DNA of 62,272 nucleotides. It comes from Candidatus Taenariivivens baikalensis. Lineage in GTDB: Bacteria > Omnitrophota > Omnitrophia > Omnitrophales > Aquincolibacteriaceae. The notes beneath the pieces are model-generated. The model saw nothing but the letters and a program-made list of their open reading frames with translations. It had not been told where the DNA came from and did not search any database. The DNA lies in assembly GCA_009691445.1 (NCBI GenBank), contig SICL01000009.1, forward strand, positions 1 to 62,272, given 5' to 3'. A program made the translations under genes and the position numbers. Shown piece by piece: positions 1 through 9,735 of the stretch; the stretch's first letter is position 1; every line of letters starts with the position of its first letter.

Positions 1-3000
1 TTTGATAATGTGCGGACTTCCGATGCGCTCGCCTTAACGCTTGCTTCCAATGGCACAGCCGGAAAATTTGATACGGACTCCGAAGGAATCTTTGATGGAA
101 GCCTCACCTCGATCACGACTTCAAACGGCATCGGGCATTTTTATTACAAAGATACAAAAGTGGGAACGCCGACTCTGACGATATCCCGCAGCGGGCTTAC
201 GCAGATCACGCAGCAACAGACGATCGCGGTTGCCGCCGCAAATAAACTGATTATGACTTCGAGCGCTCAAAGTATGGTCGCAGGAGTTGTCTCCGCGGCC
301 GCTTACGATGTGGAAGTGCGTGACTCGTTTGATAATTTGCGGACTTCGGATGCACTTACTTTAACGCTTGCTTCGAATGCCGCAACCGGAAAATTCGATA
401 CGGCTTCCGGCGGAACATTTGACGGAACCGTCACATCGATTTCCACTTCAAGTGGTGTTGGCCATTTCTACTATAAAGATACAAAAACGGGAACGCCTCT
501 GCTCACCATCGCAAAACAAGGCGGTGGTATTACGAACGCCACACAAAATCAGACCATTACTCCGAGTGCGGCCACGAAGCTTATCGTGACTTCCGCGACT
601 CAGACACTGACGGCGGGTGTTGCGTCAGCCGTTTATGATGTTGAAATCCAGGATCAGTTTGACAATGTGAGAAGCGCAGATGATTTGGCTTTAACGCTTG
701 CTTCGACCGCGGCGACCGGAAAATTTGATTCTGCTTCAAACGGCGCGTTTAACGGAACGATTACTTCCGTGACTTCGTCCAACGGCATCGGGCATTTTTA
801 TTACAAGGACACTAAAGTGGGAACGCCGACTCTCACGGTATCCCGCAGCGGCCTTACTTCGGATACGCGGCAGCAGACTGTGGGTCTTGCGGCTGCAAGT
901 AAACTCGTGATCACTTCGACGGCTCAAAGTGTCACTGCCGGTGTGGCGTCGGGAATTTACAGTATCGAAATACGGGATGCATTTGATAATTTACGAAATG
1001 CGGATGCGTTGGCTTTAACCTTGGCGTCCAACTCCACGGGTGGAAAATTCGATACCGCTTCCGGCGGATCCTTTAGCTTGACTCAGGTGACGACGGCAAA
1101 CGGAATCGGGAGCTTCTATTATAAAGATACGAAAGTTGGAACGCCGGTGGTTACGGTCTCGCGCGGTGGTCTTACTTCGGATACACAGCAGCAGACCGTT
1201 ACGGTTGCCGCCGCGAATAAACTGATTATCACTTCAACCGCTCAGAGCATCGTGGCGGGAGTCGCTTCCACGATTTATGACGTGGAAATCCGCGATTCAT
1301 TTGACAATTTGCGGACTGCGGATGCCTTGTCCTTAACACTGGCCTCGAATGCTGCGACTGGAAAATTTGATAGTGCGGCCGGCGGCGCGTTTGATGGCAG
1401 CATTGCTTCCGTGACTTCGTCCAGCGGCATCGGGCATTTTTATTACAAAGATACAAAAGTTGGAACGCCGACGATGACTGTTTCCCGTAGTGGTCTTACG
1501 CAGATGACGCAGCAGCAGACGATCACGGTTGCGGGTGCCACGAAACTGATGATTACTTCCAGCGCTCAAAGTATTGTCGCGGGAGCCGTTTCCACCGTTT
1601 ACGATGTGGAAGTGCGCGATCAATTTGATAATGTGCGGACTGCGGATGCGCTGGTTCTGACGCTTGCTTCGAATGCTGCGACTGGAAAATTTGATAGTGC
1701 GGCCGGCGGCGCGTTTGATGGCAGCATTGCTTCCGTGACTTCGTCCAGCGGAATCGGGCATTTTTATTACAAAGATACAAAAGTGGGAACGCCGACTCTG
1801 ACGATATCTCGCAGCGGGCTTACGCAGATGACGCAGCAGCAGACGATCACGGTTGCGGGTGCCACGAAACTGATGATTACTTCCAGCGCTCAAAGTATGG
1901 TCGCGGGAGTTGTCTCCGCGGCCGCTTACGATGTCGAAGTGCGCGATCAATTTGATAATGTGCGGACTTCCGATGCGCTGGCTCTGACACTTGCTTCAAA
2001 TGCTGCGACTGGAAAATTTGATACAGTCTCTGGCGGTGTGTTTGATGGAACGGTGACGAGCGTGACTTCATCGAGCGGCATCGGGCATTTTTATTACAAG
2101 GACACGAAAGTAGGGGCTCCGATTCTCACGATCTCTCGCAGTGGTCTTACCCAGATCACGCAGGCGCAGACGATGACGGTTGCACCCGCGAATAAACTGG
2201 TGGTGACAAGCACTGACCAGACGCTTATGACGAATGAGCTTTCTACTCCGATTACGGTTGAGATTCGTGATCAGTTTGATAATTTGCGCGACAGCGATAA
2301 TCTATCCTTGAATCTTGGCTCCAGCTCCGTGGGTGGAAAATTTGATACGGTTTCCGGCGGCGCCTTTAACGGCAGCGTTACGGCCGTGATGACCGCAAGC
2401 GGTATTGGAACCTTCTATTATAAGGACATCAACTACGGAATTTCAGCGCTGACGGTTTCTCGAAGCGGGCTCGCCTCTGCGACAGGACATATTCGTGTCA
2501 ACAAACTTCAATTGCTGGGCCCGATCGGGGGAGAACTCTGGAAAGTGGGATCCGTCCGCACGATCACGTGGGCAACGGGTCCGGATGTTCCCAATGATTT
2601 GATTGTGGAATATTCTGTGGACGGCGGAAGCAATTGGAGAACTAATCCTGCGGATCAGATTGCAATCGGCCAAGCCACAGCACCGAGCAGTTTCCCGCAG
2701 TGGACGGTTCCTTCTGCTGCGATTTCTGCGCTCGTGAGAGTACGCATCCGGTCCTTATCCGATAACCGGTATTATGATCTTACCAATTCAAATCTTGTGA
2801 TTGCCAATATCAGCCTGACCGCGCCGGTGAGCGGGGATAAATGGCGTGTTGGTACGCCGCATCCGATCAGCTGGACTGTGAACGGATCGGGTATTCCGAG
2901 TGATCTTGCCGTGGAATATTCGATGGATAATGGAAGCACGTGGCAGACCAATTCTGCGAATCAAATCGCAACCGGACAGAGCCCGGCGCCTGGAAGTTTT

Positions 3001-6000
3001 CCCCAGTGGACGGTGCCGCTTGCCGCAGTGGGCAATCCTTCGAATCAAATGAAGGTGAAAGTTTATTCCGCAGGCTTCACGGATTTTGCGTCAATCTCGC
3101 CTGTCTTTGCGGTGGCGAAATTGGATATCACCGCTCCGAGCGCGGGCAGTGAGGTTCTGCGCATGACTTCAACGGGAAATAATATTACCTGGAACGCGTC
3201 GGGAACATTGCCCACTGATTTCAAGCTTCAATATTCGATTGATGCGCCGCATAACACGTGGACGGATATTTTGACCAACATTGATCCTGTGAACGTAGCC
3301 AGCTATAACTGGAATCCGATTCCAAATTTCGGGTCGGCTCAAAATGCGGTGAAGATGAGACTTGTCAGTGCTGGAACTTCCGCGTGGGTGGATGATTCCA
3401 ATAATAATTTCACGATTGACCGGCCGATAGTTGCCATCACTGCTCCGAGCACAGGAAACGTCATTGCTCAGGATACGGCTGTTAATATTGTGTGGACGCA
3501 GAATCCCGCAACCCAGGGCGCGATGTCCGGCGATCTGAAAATTGAATTTTCAACGGATAATGGAGTGACCTGGCCTGGAGGATCACAGATTATTGTGGCT
3601 GGAAATGCAGCGAATGGCGGGCCGGTGACAAGCCCGTTCCAGTGGCCGGTTTCCGGAGCCACGGTTTCGCCGACTGTCAAAATAAGGATTACGGATAATC
3701 AGGCGCCGCTCGGATCGGGAACTTCCAATGCATTTAAAGTCACGGGGTCTGTGTCTGTGGTCAAGCCAAATGGAAGTGAGAAATGGGCGATCGGGATTCC
3801 TCATGAAATTACGTGGCAGCGCCGCGGAGAAATTCTTAATATTAAAATTTACACCTATGACACGGATCCGAATGTGCCGGTGACGGTGATTAGCGAATCT
3901 GTTGATGCGAGTCTTGGAAGTATGAATTGGACGCCTCAGGCGGCGGATGCAAAGTCAGGGCTTAAGATGCGGATTATTGATACTTCGGATCCAGATGTTT
4001 CTGATGACTCCGGTGCGGCATTTATTGTGACCAAAATTGCGGTGACCAATCCTGCAGCGCGGCTTTTGGCTGGAGATAATCTGAATGTTTTATGGAGCCA
4101 GACCGGAATTTCTTCTGTGAAAATTCAGTATTCGATTAAGGGAGATTTTACGGATACGGTCACTCTCGATCCGACTCCTGCTGGTCCGGGGAGTTATTCG
4201 ATGGCCGTGCCGCCTGCGACGACTACGAATTTTAAACTGAGAGTCACGGATGCGGTGGCGCCCAGTGTGGGAGATGCGCAGTTAGCCACGGATGATACCG
4301 ACGGCGTGGTGATCTACGGAGGAATTACTTTGACGGCTCCGAATGGCGCTGAGATCTGGCCGATGGGTCAGGCGAGATCGATTACGTGGACCACGAGTCC
4401 CGCGAATGTGAATGTGATCAAGAATGTAAAAATTATGGCCGCCAAAAATGGAAATTTCAATGATACGACAACCGCCGGCAATATTGTCACGGTTGCCGCG
4501 AGTGTTCCGAATCATAATAATCCGGGCGCGGGCGCGGGACAATATTTATGGACGTCTGATTTTACGGGCAGCAATATCAAAATGCGGGTGATGGACGCGG
4601 ATGATCCGAGCCCCGTGCCGGCTCAGGACCAGGATGACTCCAATGCGGTTTTCAAAATCAAGGGAGTGTCCTTTGATTCACCGGTTGGCGGGGAAAGTCC
4701 CGTAGTCGGAACTTCAATGGCGATTACGTTCCGCTTTACCGATACGATCACCAGTGTGAATTTGCAGTATTCCTCGAATGGCGGGACCAACTGGCTCACG
4801 ATTACTTCAGGGCTTAATGTGTCGTCTAATCCGCGCACTTATACCTGGACTCCGATTCCGGATGCGATCTCGACGAATGTGAAACTTCGTGTGCAGGACG
4901 CGAGTGATCCCGCAAATACATTTTCGATATCGGGCGTGTTCAATATTAAGGGAACATTGTCAATCACGACACCGCCGAGCGGACTCTTGGTAGGAAATCA
5001 TCAAACACTTCAATGGACAAGCACGGGCACGATGCCGAATCAAAGACTTGAATACGCCAAGGACGGAAATTTCGGCAATCCGTCAACCGGCAACATTGGA
5101 ACGATTGCCAATCTGGCGGGACTTGCGGGCGGGGCCACTGCCGTGGATCAAAGTTATGACTGGACGGTTTCAGATGCTGTCGGGATTGGGGTGAAAGTCC
5201 GTGTGATGGATACGACGTCACACGCCAACGGTTCACTGAGTGTCAGCAGCACCTCCGGAGCTTTTTCGATCGGACCCAGTTTTGGTTTTACGAGTCCGCT
5301 TTCTTCCTCGGCTTGGGGCGTTCAGGATATTTCACGGAATATTACCTGGACTACTTTTGGATCCGTCAGCCGTGTGAAGCTTGAGTATTCTGTGGATACG
5401 GACAGTAATCCGGCAACGTTTAATAATCCACAGGTGCTTGCTGCGGACATTGCCAATACGGGGAGCTTTAACTGGAATCCCATTCCGGATCTGGTGACGG
5501 AGGCAGGGCAGAATCCTCAAGTGAATCGAAGTGTTCCTGTTCAGATCAGGGTCACTGATTTGGATGCGGGCCATCCGGGGATCGTGATTATGTCTCAGGT
5601 TTTCGCGGTGAAGTGGTATCAAATTATCTGGCAGGTCAGGGATACGGATACGGGATCTGTTGTCTCAAGTTTGAATGTCCATGATACTTCTCCGTGGAAT
5701 GTGGATAATTTTTCTATCAATCCCGGTGATGCTATGAAAAGAAGTTATAAGTACGGGACTTATACGACGACGTGGAGCAAATCTGAAAATTATCTGGATG
5801 CCACGGTGGATGGGTGGGTGGCAAATCAGGATCAAGACAAACTATTACTGATGCAAAACACACTGCTCGTGAATGTGCAGTACGATGTGAAGTCGGATTA
5901 TAGTTATAACGCGTCGAGTCAGACGCTCTCGTTTCGGTGGTGGTTGAGCACTCGCGGTGTTTTGCAGGTGGATGACGATTCTCACAGGATGGGGGCCGGA

Positions 6001-7320
6001 CGGCTGCAGGTTTATGCGAATGGATCCACGGCTCTTCTTGCGACGATCAATGATCCCAATGGTGTGGATGTCAATGGAATGTATTCGGTGGATGATTGGG
6101 TGAATCCAGTGACGAATAGTCCGAATCCCGGAGATCATATGATTAATCCCCGGAAACTTTATTTTGTGAAAACGATTATTACTTATGGCGGACAAGAAAA
6201 GATTGCGGGATTTACGATTGATGTGCGAGCCCAGGATGATATTCAGAATATTGGAAATACGTTGACGACCGCTATCAACAATGTCGTCCCAGCGGCCGTG
6301 GCAGCCGGAATGGCGCCTCTTAGTAACAAGATCGGAGAGGCCACGGACGTCGCAAGTTCCAATAGTCTTTTTGGGAAAATGCAAACCCTGAAGGAGGCGG
6401 TGGGGTTGGCCGATGATACAAGCAGCAGTAGTAGTTTGGTGGGACGGCAGAAGGCGGCCGAGGAAAAACTGACAACAGTTTTGGGCGAGGTCAAGGAGAC
6501 CCTTCCGGAGCTCATCAAGAAATCGGTGGGGGATTCCAAGGGCGGGCGCGGCAGAATGCTTAACCGGAATTCGCGCGTACCTGTGGGGACAACGGCATCC
6601 ATCCGGTTTCAGTTTGATACGGCGACGCATCCGGTGCTGGATATTTATGATCCGGAAAATAAGAGGATTGTGAATTCGGTTCCGCTTGTTGAAATGATAG
6701 GCGCTCCAGGAATTTTTAATTATGATTTTAAAATCCGGAATTCTTTTGCTGCGGGGGAATATACGGTGATTGTCAAAGAGGCGGCGAGCGGGTTTATGGA
6801 TTCCATGATGCTGACCGTGATTCCCGCCTCAGCGGCGGATGACCAGATTGGTTCATCTCTTGTGACCGCATCTTCATCGGCGCAGAACGCGTCTACGGAT
6901 GCAAAACGAGCCTTTGAGGAAGTGCAGGGAATTAAAGATCTTCTTGGTCAGGGCGGGGAATCCAGTATTACGAAGCAGCTTGGAGACGTCACGGGTCTCA
7001 TGAATAATATCAAGAAGACGGTTGCGGCGTTGAGCGGCGGGGCTGAGGCTGGAGGAGAAGGCGGCCCTGCTGAATTGATCACGATCAATACTGTTCACGA
7101 TGCAATTTTAGCGGTTATGAAAGAGGTGCACTCCGTCGCCAGCCGTGAGGGCGTGAATCTTGACGCCGTTTATGAAGGGGTCGCAGCCCAGCAGGAAACC
7201 GCAAAACAAATTCAGAATATGGTTATCGCGACGCAAGCGGCAGCACAGACAACGCAAGCAATCATGGAAAAGGCACAGGATAAGCCTGTGATGACAACAT
7301 GGTTCGAGAATCCGGTCTAG
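1..7320 (+). CDS. Giant Ig-repeat surface protein, 5' truncated by window edge
   Basis: The reading frame is open from base 1 (FDNV...), so the true start lies upstream; the GTG at 10 is internal. Residues 1 to about 830 are eight beta-sandwich repeats of about 108 residues (about 324 bp), each with a GHFYYKDTKVGTPTLT-like strand, resembling invasin/filamin-type Ig folds. Residues 836-1870 hold about ten different domains starting with (I/L)TAPxxGExWxVG and containing VEYSxDGGxxW, like Ser/Thr-rich Kre9/KNH-type beta-sandwich modules. After a roughly 200-residue unique domain come coiled-coil stretches (about 2085-2190 and 2290-2436) flanking one more beta-sandwich. There is no LPXTG, autotransporter barrel or type IX sorting signal at the C-terminus. 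It is probably a secreted adhesin or cell-envelope fibre. The next gene overlaps its end by 22 bp and encodes a membrane-anchored protein, a possible partner. Ligand and export route are unknown. Confidence 0.85.
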   Translation, partial: FDNVRTSDALALTLASNGTAGKFDTDSEGIFDGSLTSITTSNGIGHFYYKDTKVGTPTLTISRSGLTQITQQQTIAVAAANKLIMTSSAQSMVAGVVSAAAYDVEVRDSFDNLRTSDALTLTLASNAATGKFDTASGGTFDGTVTSISTSSGVGHFYYKDTKTGTPLLTIAKQGGGITNATQNQTITPSAATKLIVTSATQTLTAGVASAVYDVEIQDQFDNVRSADDLALTLASTAATGKFDSASNGAFNGTITSVTSSNGIGHFYYKDTKVGTPTLTVSRSGLTSDTRQQTVGLAAASKLVITSTAQSVTAGVASGIYSIEIRDAFDNLRNADALALTLASNSTGGKFDTASGGSFSLTQVTTANGIGSFYYKDTKVGTPVVTVSRGGLTSDTQQQTVTVAAANKLIITSTAQSIVAGVASTIYDVEIRDSFDNLRTADALSLTLASNAATGKFDSAAGGAFDGSIASVTSSSGIGHFYYKDTKVGTPTMTVSRSGLTQMTQQQTITVAGATKLMITSSAQSIVAGAVSTVYDVEVRDQFDNVRTADALVLTLASNAATGKFDSAAGGAFDGSIASVTSSSGIGHFYYKDTKVGTPTLTISRSGLTQMTQQQTITVAGATKLMITSSAQSMVAGVVSAAAYDVEVRDQFDNVRTSDALALTLASNAATGKFDTVSGGVFDGTVTSVTSSSGIGHFYYKDTKVGAPILTISRSGLTQITQAQTMTVAPANKLVVTSTDQTLMTNELSTPITVEIRDQFDNLRDSDNLSLNLGSSSVGGKFDTVSGGAFNGSVTAVMTASGIGTFYYKDINYGISALTVSRSGLASATGHIRVNKLQLLGPIGGELWKVGSVRTITWATGPDVPNDLIVEYSVDGGSNWRTNPADQIAIGQATAPSSFPQWTVPSAAISALVRVRIRSLSDNRYYDLTNSNLVIANISLTAPVSGDKWRVGTPHPISWTVNGSGIPSDLAVEYSMDNGSTWQTNSANQIATGQSPAPGSFPQWTVPLAAVGNPSNQMKVKVYSAGFTDFASISPVFAVAKLDITAPSAGSEVLRMTSTGNNITWNASGTLPTDFKLQYSIDAPHNTWTDILTNIDPVNVASYNWNPIPNFGSAQNAVKMRLVSAGTSAWVDDSNNNFTIDRPIVAITAPSTGNVIAQDTAVNIVWTQNPATQGAMSGDLKIEFSTDNGVTWPGGSQIIVAGNAANGGPVTSPFQWPVSGATVSPTVKIRITDNQAPLGSGTSNAFKVTGSVSVVKPNGSEKWAIGIPHEITWQRRGEILNIKIYTYDTDPNVPVTVISESVDASLGSMNWTPQAADAKSGLKMRIIDTSDPDVSDDSGAAFIVTKIAVTNPAARLLAGDNLNVLWSQTGISSVKIQYSIKGDFTDTVTLDPTPAGPGSYSMAVPPATTTNFKLRVTDAVAPSVGDAQLATDDTDGVVIYGGITLTAPNGAEIWPMGQARSITWTTSPANVNVIKNVKIMAAKNGNFNDTTTAGNIVTVAASVPNHNNPGAGAGQYLWTSDFTGSNIKMRVMDADDPSPVPAQDQDDSNAVFKIKGVSFDSPVGGESPVVGTSMAITFRFTDTITSVNLQYSSNGGTNWLTITSGLNVSSNPRTYTWTPIPDAISTNVKLRVQDASDPANTFSISGVFNIKGTLSITTPPSGLLVGNHQTLQWTSTGTMPNQRLEYAKDGNFGNPSTGNIGTIANLAGLAGGATAVDQSYDWTVSDAVGIGVKVRVMDTTSHANGSLSVSSTSGAFSIGPSFGFTSPLSSSAWGVQDISRNITWTTFGSVSRVKLEYSVDTDSNPATFNNPQVLAADIANTGSFNWNPIPDLVTEAGQNPQVNRSVPVQIRVTDLDAGHPGIVIMSQVFAVKWYQIIWQVRDTDTGSVVSSLNVHDTSPWNVDNFSINPGDAMKRSYKYGTYTTTWSKSENYLDATVDGWVANQDQDKLLLMQNTLLVNVQYDVKSDYSYNASSQTLSFRWWLSTRGVLQVDDDSHRMGAGRLQVYANGSTALLATINDPNGVDVNGMYSVDDWVNPVTNSPNPGDHMINPRKLYFVKTIITYGGQEKIAGFTIDVRAQDDIQNIGNTLTTAINNVVPAAVAAGMAPLSNKIGEATDVASSNSLFGKMQTLKEAVGLADDTSSSSSLVGRQKAAEEKLTTVLGEVKETLPELIKKSVGDSKGGRGRMLNRNSRVPVGTTASIRFQFDTATHPVLDIYDPENKRIVNSVPLVEMIGAPGIFNYDFKIRNSFAAGEYTVIVKEAASGFMDSMMLTVIPASAADDQIGSSLVTASSSAQNASTDAKRAFEEVQGIKDLLGQGGESSITKQLGDVTGLMNNIKKTVAALSGGAEAGGEGGPAELITINTVHDAILAVMKEVHSVASREGVNLDAVYEGVAAQQETAKQIQNMVIATQAAAQTTQAIMEKAQDKPVMTTWFENPV

Positions 7321-8429
7321 TAAAAAAATACAGAAAGCAGAAAGCCGAAGGCAGACAAACCGGAAACTTTTTGTTTTCTGGTTTCTTTTTTCTGCTTCCT
7401 GCCTTCTGCCTTCTGCTTTCTGCTTTTAGTCTTCCCTCCGCTCACTCCGCTATCCCTGAAGTAGATAAAAAACTAGAGAAATTCCAGAAGACTCCTGAGA
7501 GCGGCAGTAAAAAAGCAAATACTGTACATACTCAGGAAGGGGATAAGAAGGTCTTGATCCTGAAGGTGATGGTGGTCAATCCGTCGAAAAAAAATAAGCA
7601 GATATTTCCGATGAAAGCGTATTTGCCTGAAGAGATTCAGCCGGAGCATATTTTGGGGAAAGAAGATCTGGAGGTCGGGTATGACTCGGAAAAGAAGGCC
7701 TATTATATGACGAAACAAATTGAGCTTGATCCGGGCCAGGCGATTGTGAAGACGATTAAAGTGGAAGACATTTGGCAGGTCCCGGAAGAGCAGCTGCATG
7801 AGATGTCTGATGAAGCGGGCGGGTTATTCAAGAAAGTGGTCGGGACGCTGTACGAAGCAAAGGCTCGCCTGCTTTTAAGTAACATGGAAGTATTGTTGAC
7901 GCAGATTTATGAACTTCAGAATGATACGAGTTTGACGCCGGAGGAACATATTTCCTCGTTCAGGGATAATAAGAAAAAACTGCGTGAGATTGAGCTTGAT
8001 TTAGTGGCGCTTCGGAGGCTGGTGTTTCAGTCTACGGGAGAGGGGGCCGCCTCACTTGGATTGGGATCCCAGAAGCAAGTATCAGAAGCCGGGGCTTCCC
8101 AAGGGTTTATGGGAGCTAACTTTACTCCCGAATCGGTGTCCAAAGAAAACAAGGGATCTCTTCCGGAGTGGGTTGCGTGGCGGGCAATTTTTATAATTCT
8201 TGGATTTCTGGCTTTAGGTGCAACCTCTTTTTATTTGATCTGGCATCGTCAGCTTCGAGTGCTTGAGAAACGAAAAAAACAGGAATCCGAACAGAACAGG
8301 CCGCGAAGTGTGTTTGAAGATGTGCTCGGAGGATCTTCTATGGATCCATCCCGGCTTGACGAAAAAATCGTTATTCCCACCGCCAGAATCCCTCCCCAAT
8401 TTCCCAATCAAAGAGGCAGGGTCGCTTAA
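7299..8429 (+). CDS. Secreted, membrane-anchored protein paired with the giant surface protein
   Basis: A 376-residue protein I do not assign to a family. The ATG at 7299 overlaps the upstream gene by 22 bp. The N-terminus has a basic stretch (KKYRKQKAEGR) and a hydrophobic signal (FLLPAFCLLLSAFS) ending near AHSA, so cleavage near residue 53 is likely. The hydrophobic part is encoded by the pyrimidine-rich arm of an intergenic-type palindrome. A folded domain (about residues 75-155, beta-rich) is followed by a helical or coiled-coil region (about 165-225), a Gly/Ser linker, one transmembrane helix (about 292-312) and a basic cytoplasmic tail. The layout suggests a periplasmic domain held in the inner membrane, possibly anchoring or helping export the giant protein. 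That role is inferred only from the overlap. Confidence 0.75.
   Translation: MVRESGLVKKYRKQKAEGRQTGNFLFSGFFFLLPAFCLLLSAFSLPSAHSAIPEVDKKLEKFQKTPESGSKKANTVHTQEGDKKVLILKVMVVNPSKKNKQIFPMKAYLPEEIQPEHILGKEDLEVGYDSEKKAYYMTKQIELDPGQAIVKTIKVEDIWQVPEEQLHEMSDEAGGLFKKVVGTLYEAKARLLLSNMEVLLTQIYELQNDTSLTPEEHISSFRDNKKKLREIELDLVALRRLVFQSTGEGAASLGLGSQKQVSEAGASQGFMGANFTPESVSKENKGSLPEWVAWRAIFIILGFLALGATSFYLIWHRQLRVLEKRKKQESEQNRPRSVFEDVLGGSSMDPSRLDEKIVIPTARIPPQFPNQRGRVA
7331..7423. repeat. Imperfect palindrome of tandem CAGAAAG/CTTTCTG units
   Basis: The left arm (7331-7367) has CAGAAAGCAGAAAG-type units. The right arm (7373-7423) has CTGCCTTCTGCCTTCTG-type units, giving an imperfect inverted repeat. It lies inside the start of the gene at 7299 and encodes most of that gene's signal peptide. 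It has the same architecture as the other palindromes in this window. Confidence 0.8.
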
Positions 8430-8612
8430 AGGGGAAACAGACAAGAAGGAAGATGGAAGAAAAATTCAATTCAAAGAAGATTGAGACTGTACGGCAAAGG
8501 AATGTTTCATCGTCTCGATATTTTCTAGGAACAATTTTTTGCCATGTTTATAGGGATGGAGCGAAAAGTTGATTCTTTCTGCCGTAGTTCTTAAACTTGT
8601 TTTTCCTTCCCT

Positions 8613-9428
8613 CTATTCCTCATCCGCCTCTGGCGCCGCGACTCCAACCAATTCAACCGCTTGACCGTATTTGAAGCCTTCATTCTGCATCAGGGAGAGA
8701 ACGACATCCTCCGGTGAGGTGGCGCTCATGACAATATTTTCTGCTTCCGCTCGGGTGTAACCGGTTTGAATCATGCGGCCTACAATGACCGTTTTGTCAT
8801 CCTCGAAATTGTGCCGGGATGCTTCAGAAAAATAAAAGGGATTGTTGGAAAGCGAGAGGGGGAGACTGGGCTCTGGCTCGGAGTCAGAAGATTTAGCCTC
8901 CCCCGGCCCTTCTTTTTTCCCCATTTCTAAAGCGTCGTGCCGGGATTTTTCCGCATCATCTTTTTTAATCTTTTCATTCATCAACTGATAACTTTCTTCG
9001 TCCACGTGGAGTTTTTGATCTGCGGGCTTCGATAAATCGGATTTAAGATCATCCCGCGCCTGTGCTTTTCCCTTTTCATTTTGGAGCGGTGATTTTTCTT
9101 TCTTAAGAGTTTCAAGTAAGGTCGAGGTGGCTTCTTCGACCTTTGCTTGCACCGGGGCCGAGGTTTGGGCCGGCATGGTTTGATTGACATACATGCGTTC
9201 CTGGGTCGGCTGCTCAGTGCGGTCAAAGATCGTATCTACGCGGTCTTGGTAAGAGGTTAAGGTTGGGGCCGGGCCTCCCGTAATGTGATTGATTTGCTCC
9301 AGGCGATTGCTCCTTTCTATTTCATTGCCGGCGTAGGAGGGGGAGGAAAGAAGGCCGAGGGAAGAGAGAAGAAAGATGGAACAGAGAAGAGGGAAAAGAA
9401 TTTTGTCTTCATTCTTCTTTCTATTCAT
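8613..9428 (-). CDS. Secreted hypothetical protein, charged, UBA-like C-terminus
   Basis: A 271-residue protein and the only clear minus-strand gene in the window. The N-terminus has a signal peptide (ILFPLLCSIFLLSSLGLLSS, cleavage near SYAG). Residues 40-190 are low in hydrophobicity and rich in Lys, Glu, Ser and Pro, so probably disordered or coiled. The last 75 residues look folded and helical (VIVGRMIQTGYTRAEAENIV and a second helix pair), with a repeat of the type GYTxxxAxxxV that resembles UBA-like three-helix bundles. I recognise no family. It is convergent with the gene at 7299 and divergent from the polysaccharide cluster, so it may belong to envelope biology, but that is only context. 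Confidence 0.65.
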   Translation of the reverse strand: MNRKKNEDKILFPLLCSIFLLSSLGLLSSPSYAGNEIERSNRLEQINHITGGPAPTLTSYQDRVDTIFDRTEQPTQERMYVNQTMPAQTSAPVQAKVEEATSTLLETLKKEKSPLQNEKGKAQARDDLKSDLSKPADQKLHVDEESYQLMNEKIKKDDAEKSRHDALEMGKKEGPGEAKSSDSEPEPSLPLSLSNNPFYFSEASRHNFEDDKTVIVGRMIQTGYTRAEAENIVMSATSPEDVVLSLMQNEGFKYGQAVELVGVAAPEADEE

Positions 9429-9474
9429 ACGCTTCGTAGATCGTCAGGAAACCGGTAAACTTTATAAAAAAATC

Positions 9475-9590
9475 CGAAATTGCTTTGCGCCGCTCGCAAT
9501 GACGTGTGTGGGTTTTTGTCATTGGCCGCCCTTCGGCGGACGAGTCCCGCGATTGGGCTGAGACGCGGCAATCTCAGAGCGAGCACAAAG
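9475..9590. repeat. CATTGCGAG-type palindromic repeat, degenerate
   Basis: Contains CGCTCGCAATGACG, GTCATTGGCCGCCC, CTTCGGCGGACGAGTCCCGCG and GACGCGGCAATCTC in opposed orientation. It shares words with the repeats at 14251, 23850 and 46274. It fills much of the 307-bp gap between the divergent genes at 9428 and 9736. I see no convincing promoter in the rest of that gap. Confidence 0.7.
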
Positions 9591-9735
9591 GGCTCCCTTT
9601 TTTGCGAGAGGTTATAAAGTAATTCGCCCTCTGCGTCGATTCTTATTTAGCACAATAAGTAACCGAAACTATCATGCTTCGCTTCATGCCTGCCTGCTGG
9701 CCGGAAGCGAAGAATGACAAATTCAAGGATTTAGA

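Noticed and set aside
1333..1950. 205-codon minus-strand ORF with internal repeats
   Set aside because: It repeats only because the plus-strand adhesin repeats; no independent signal.
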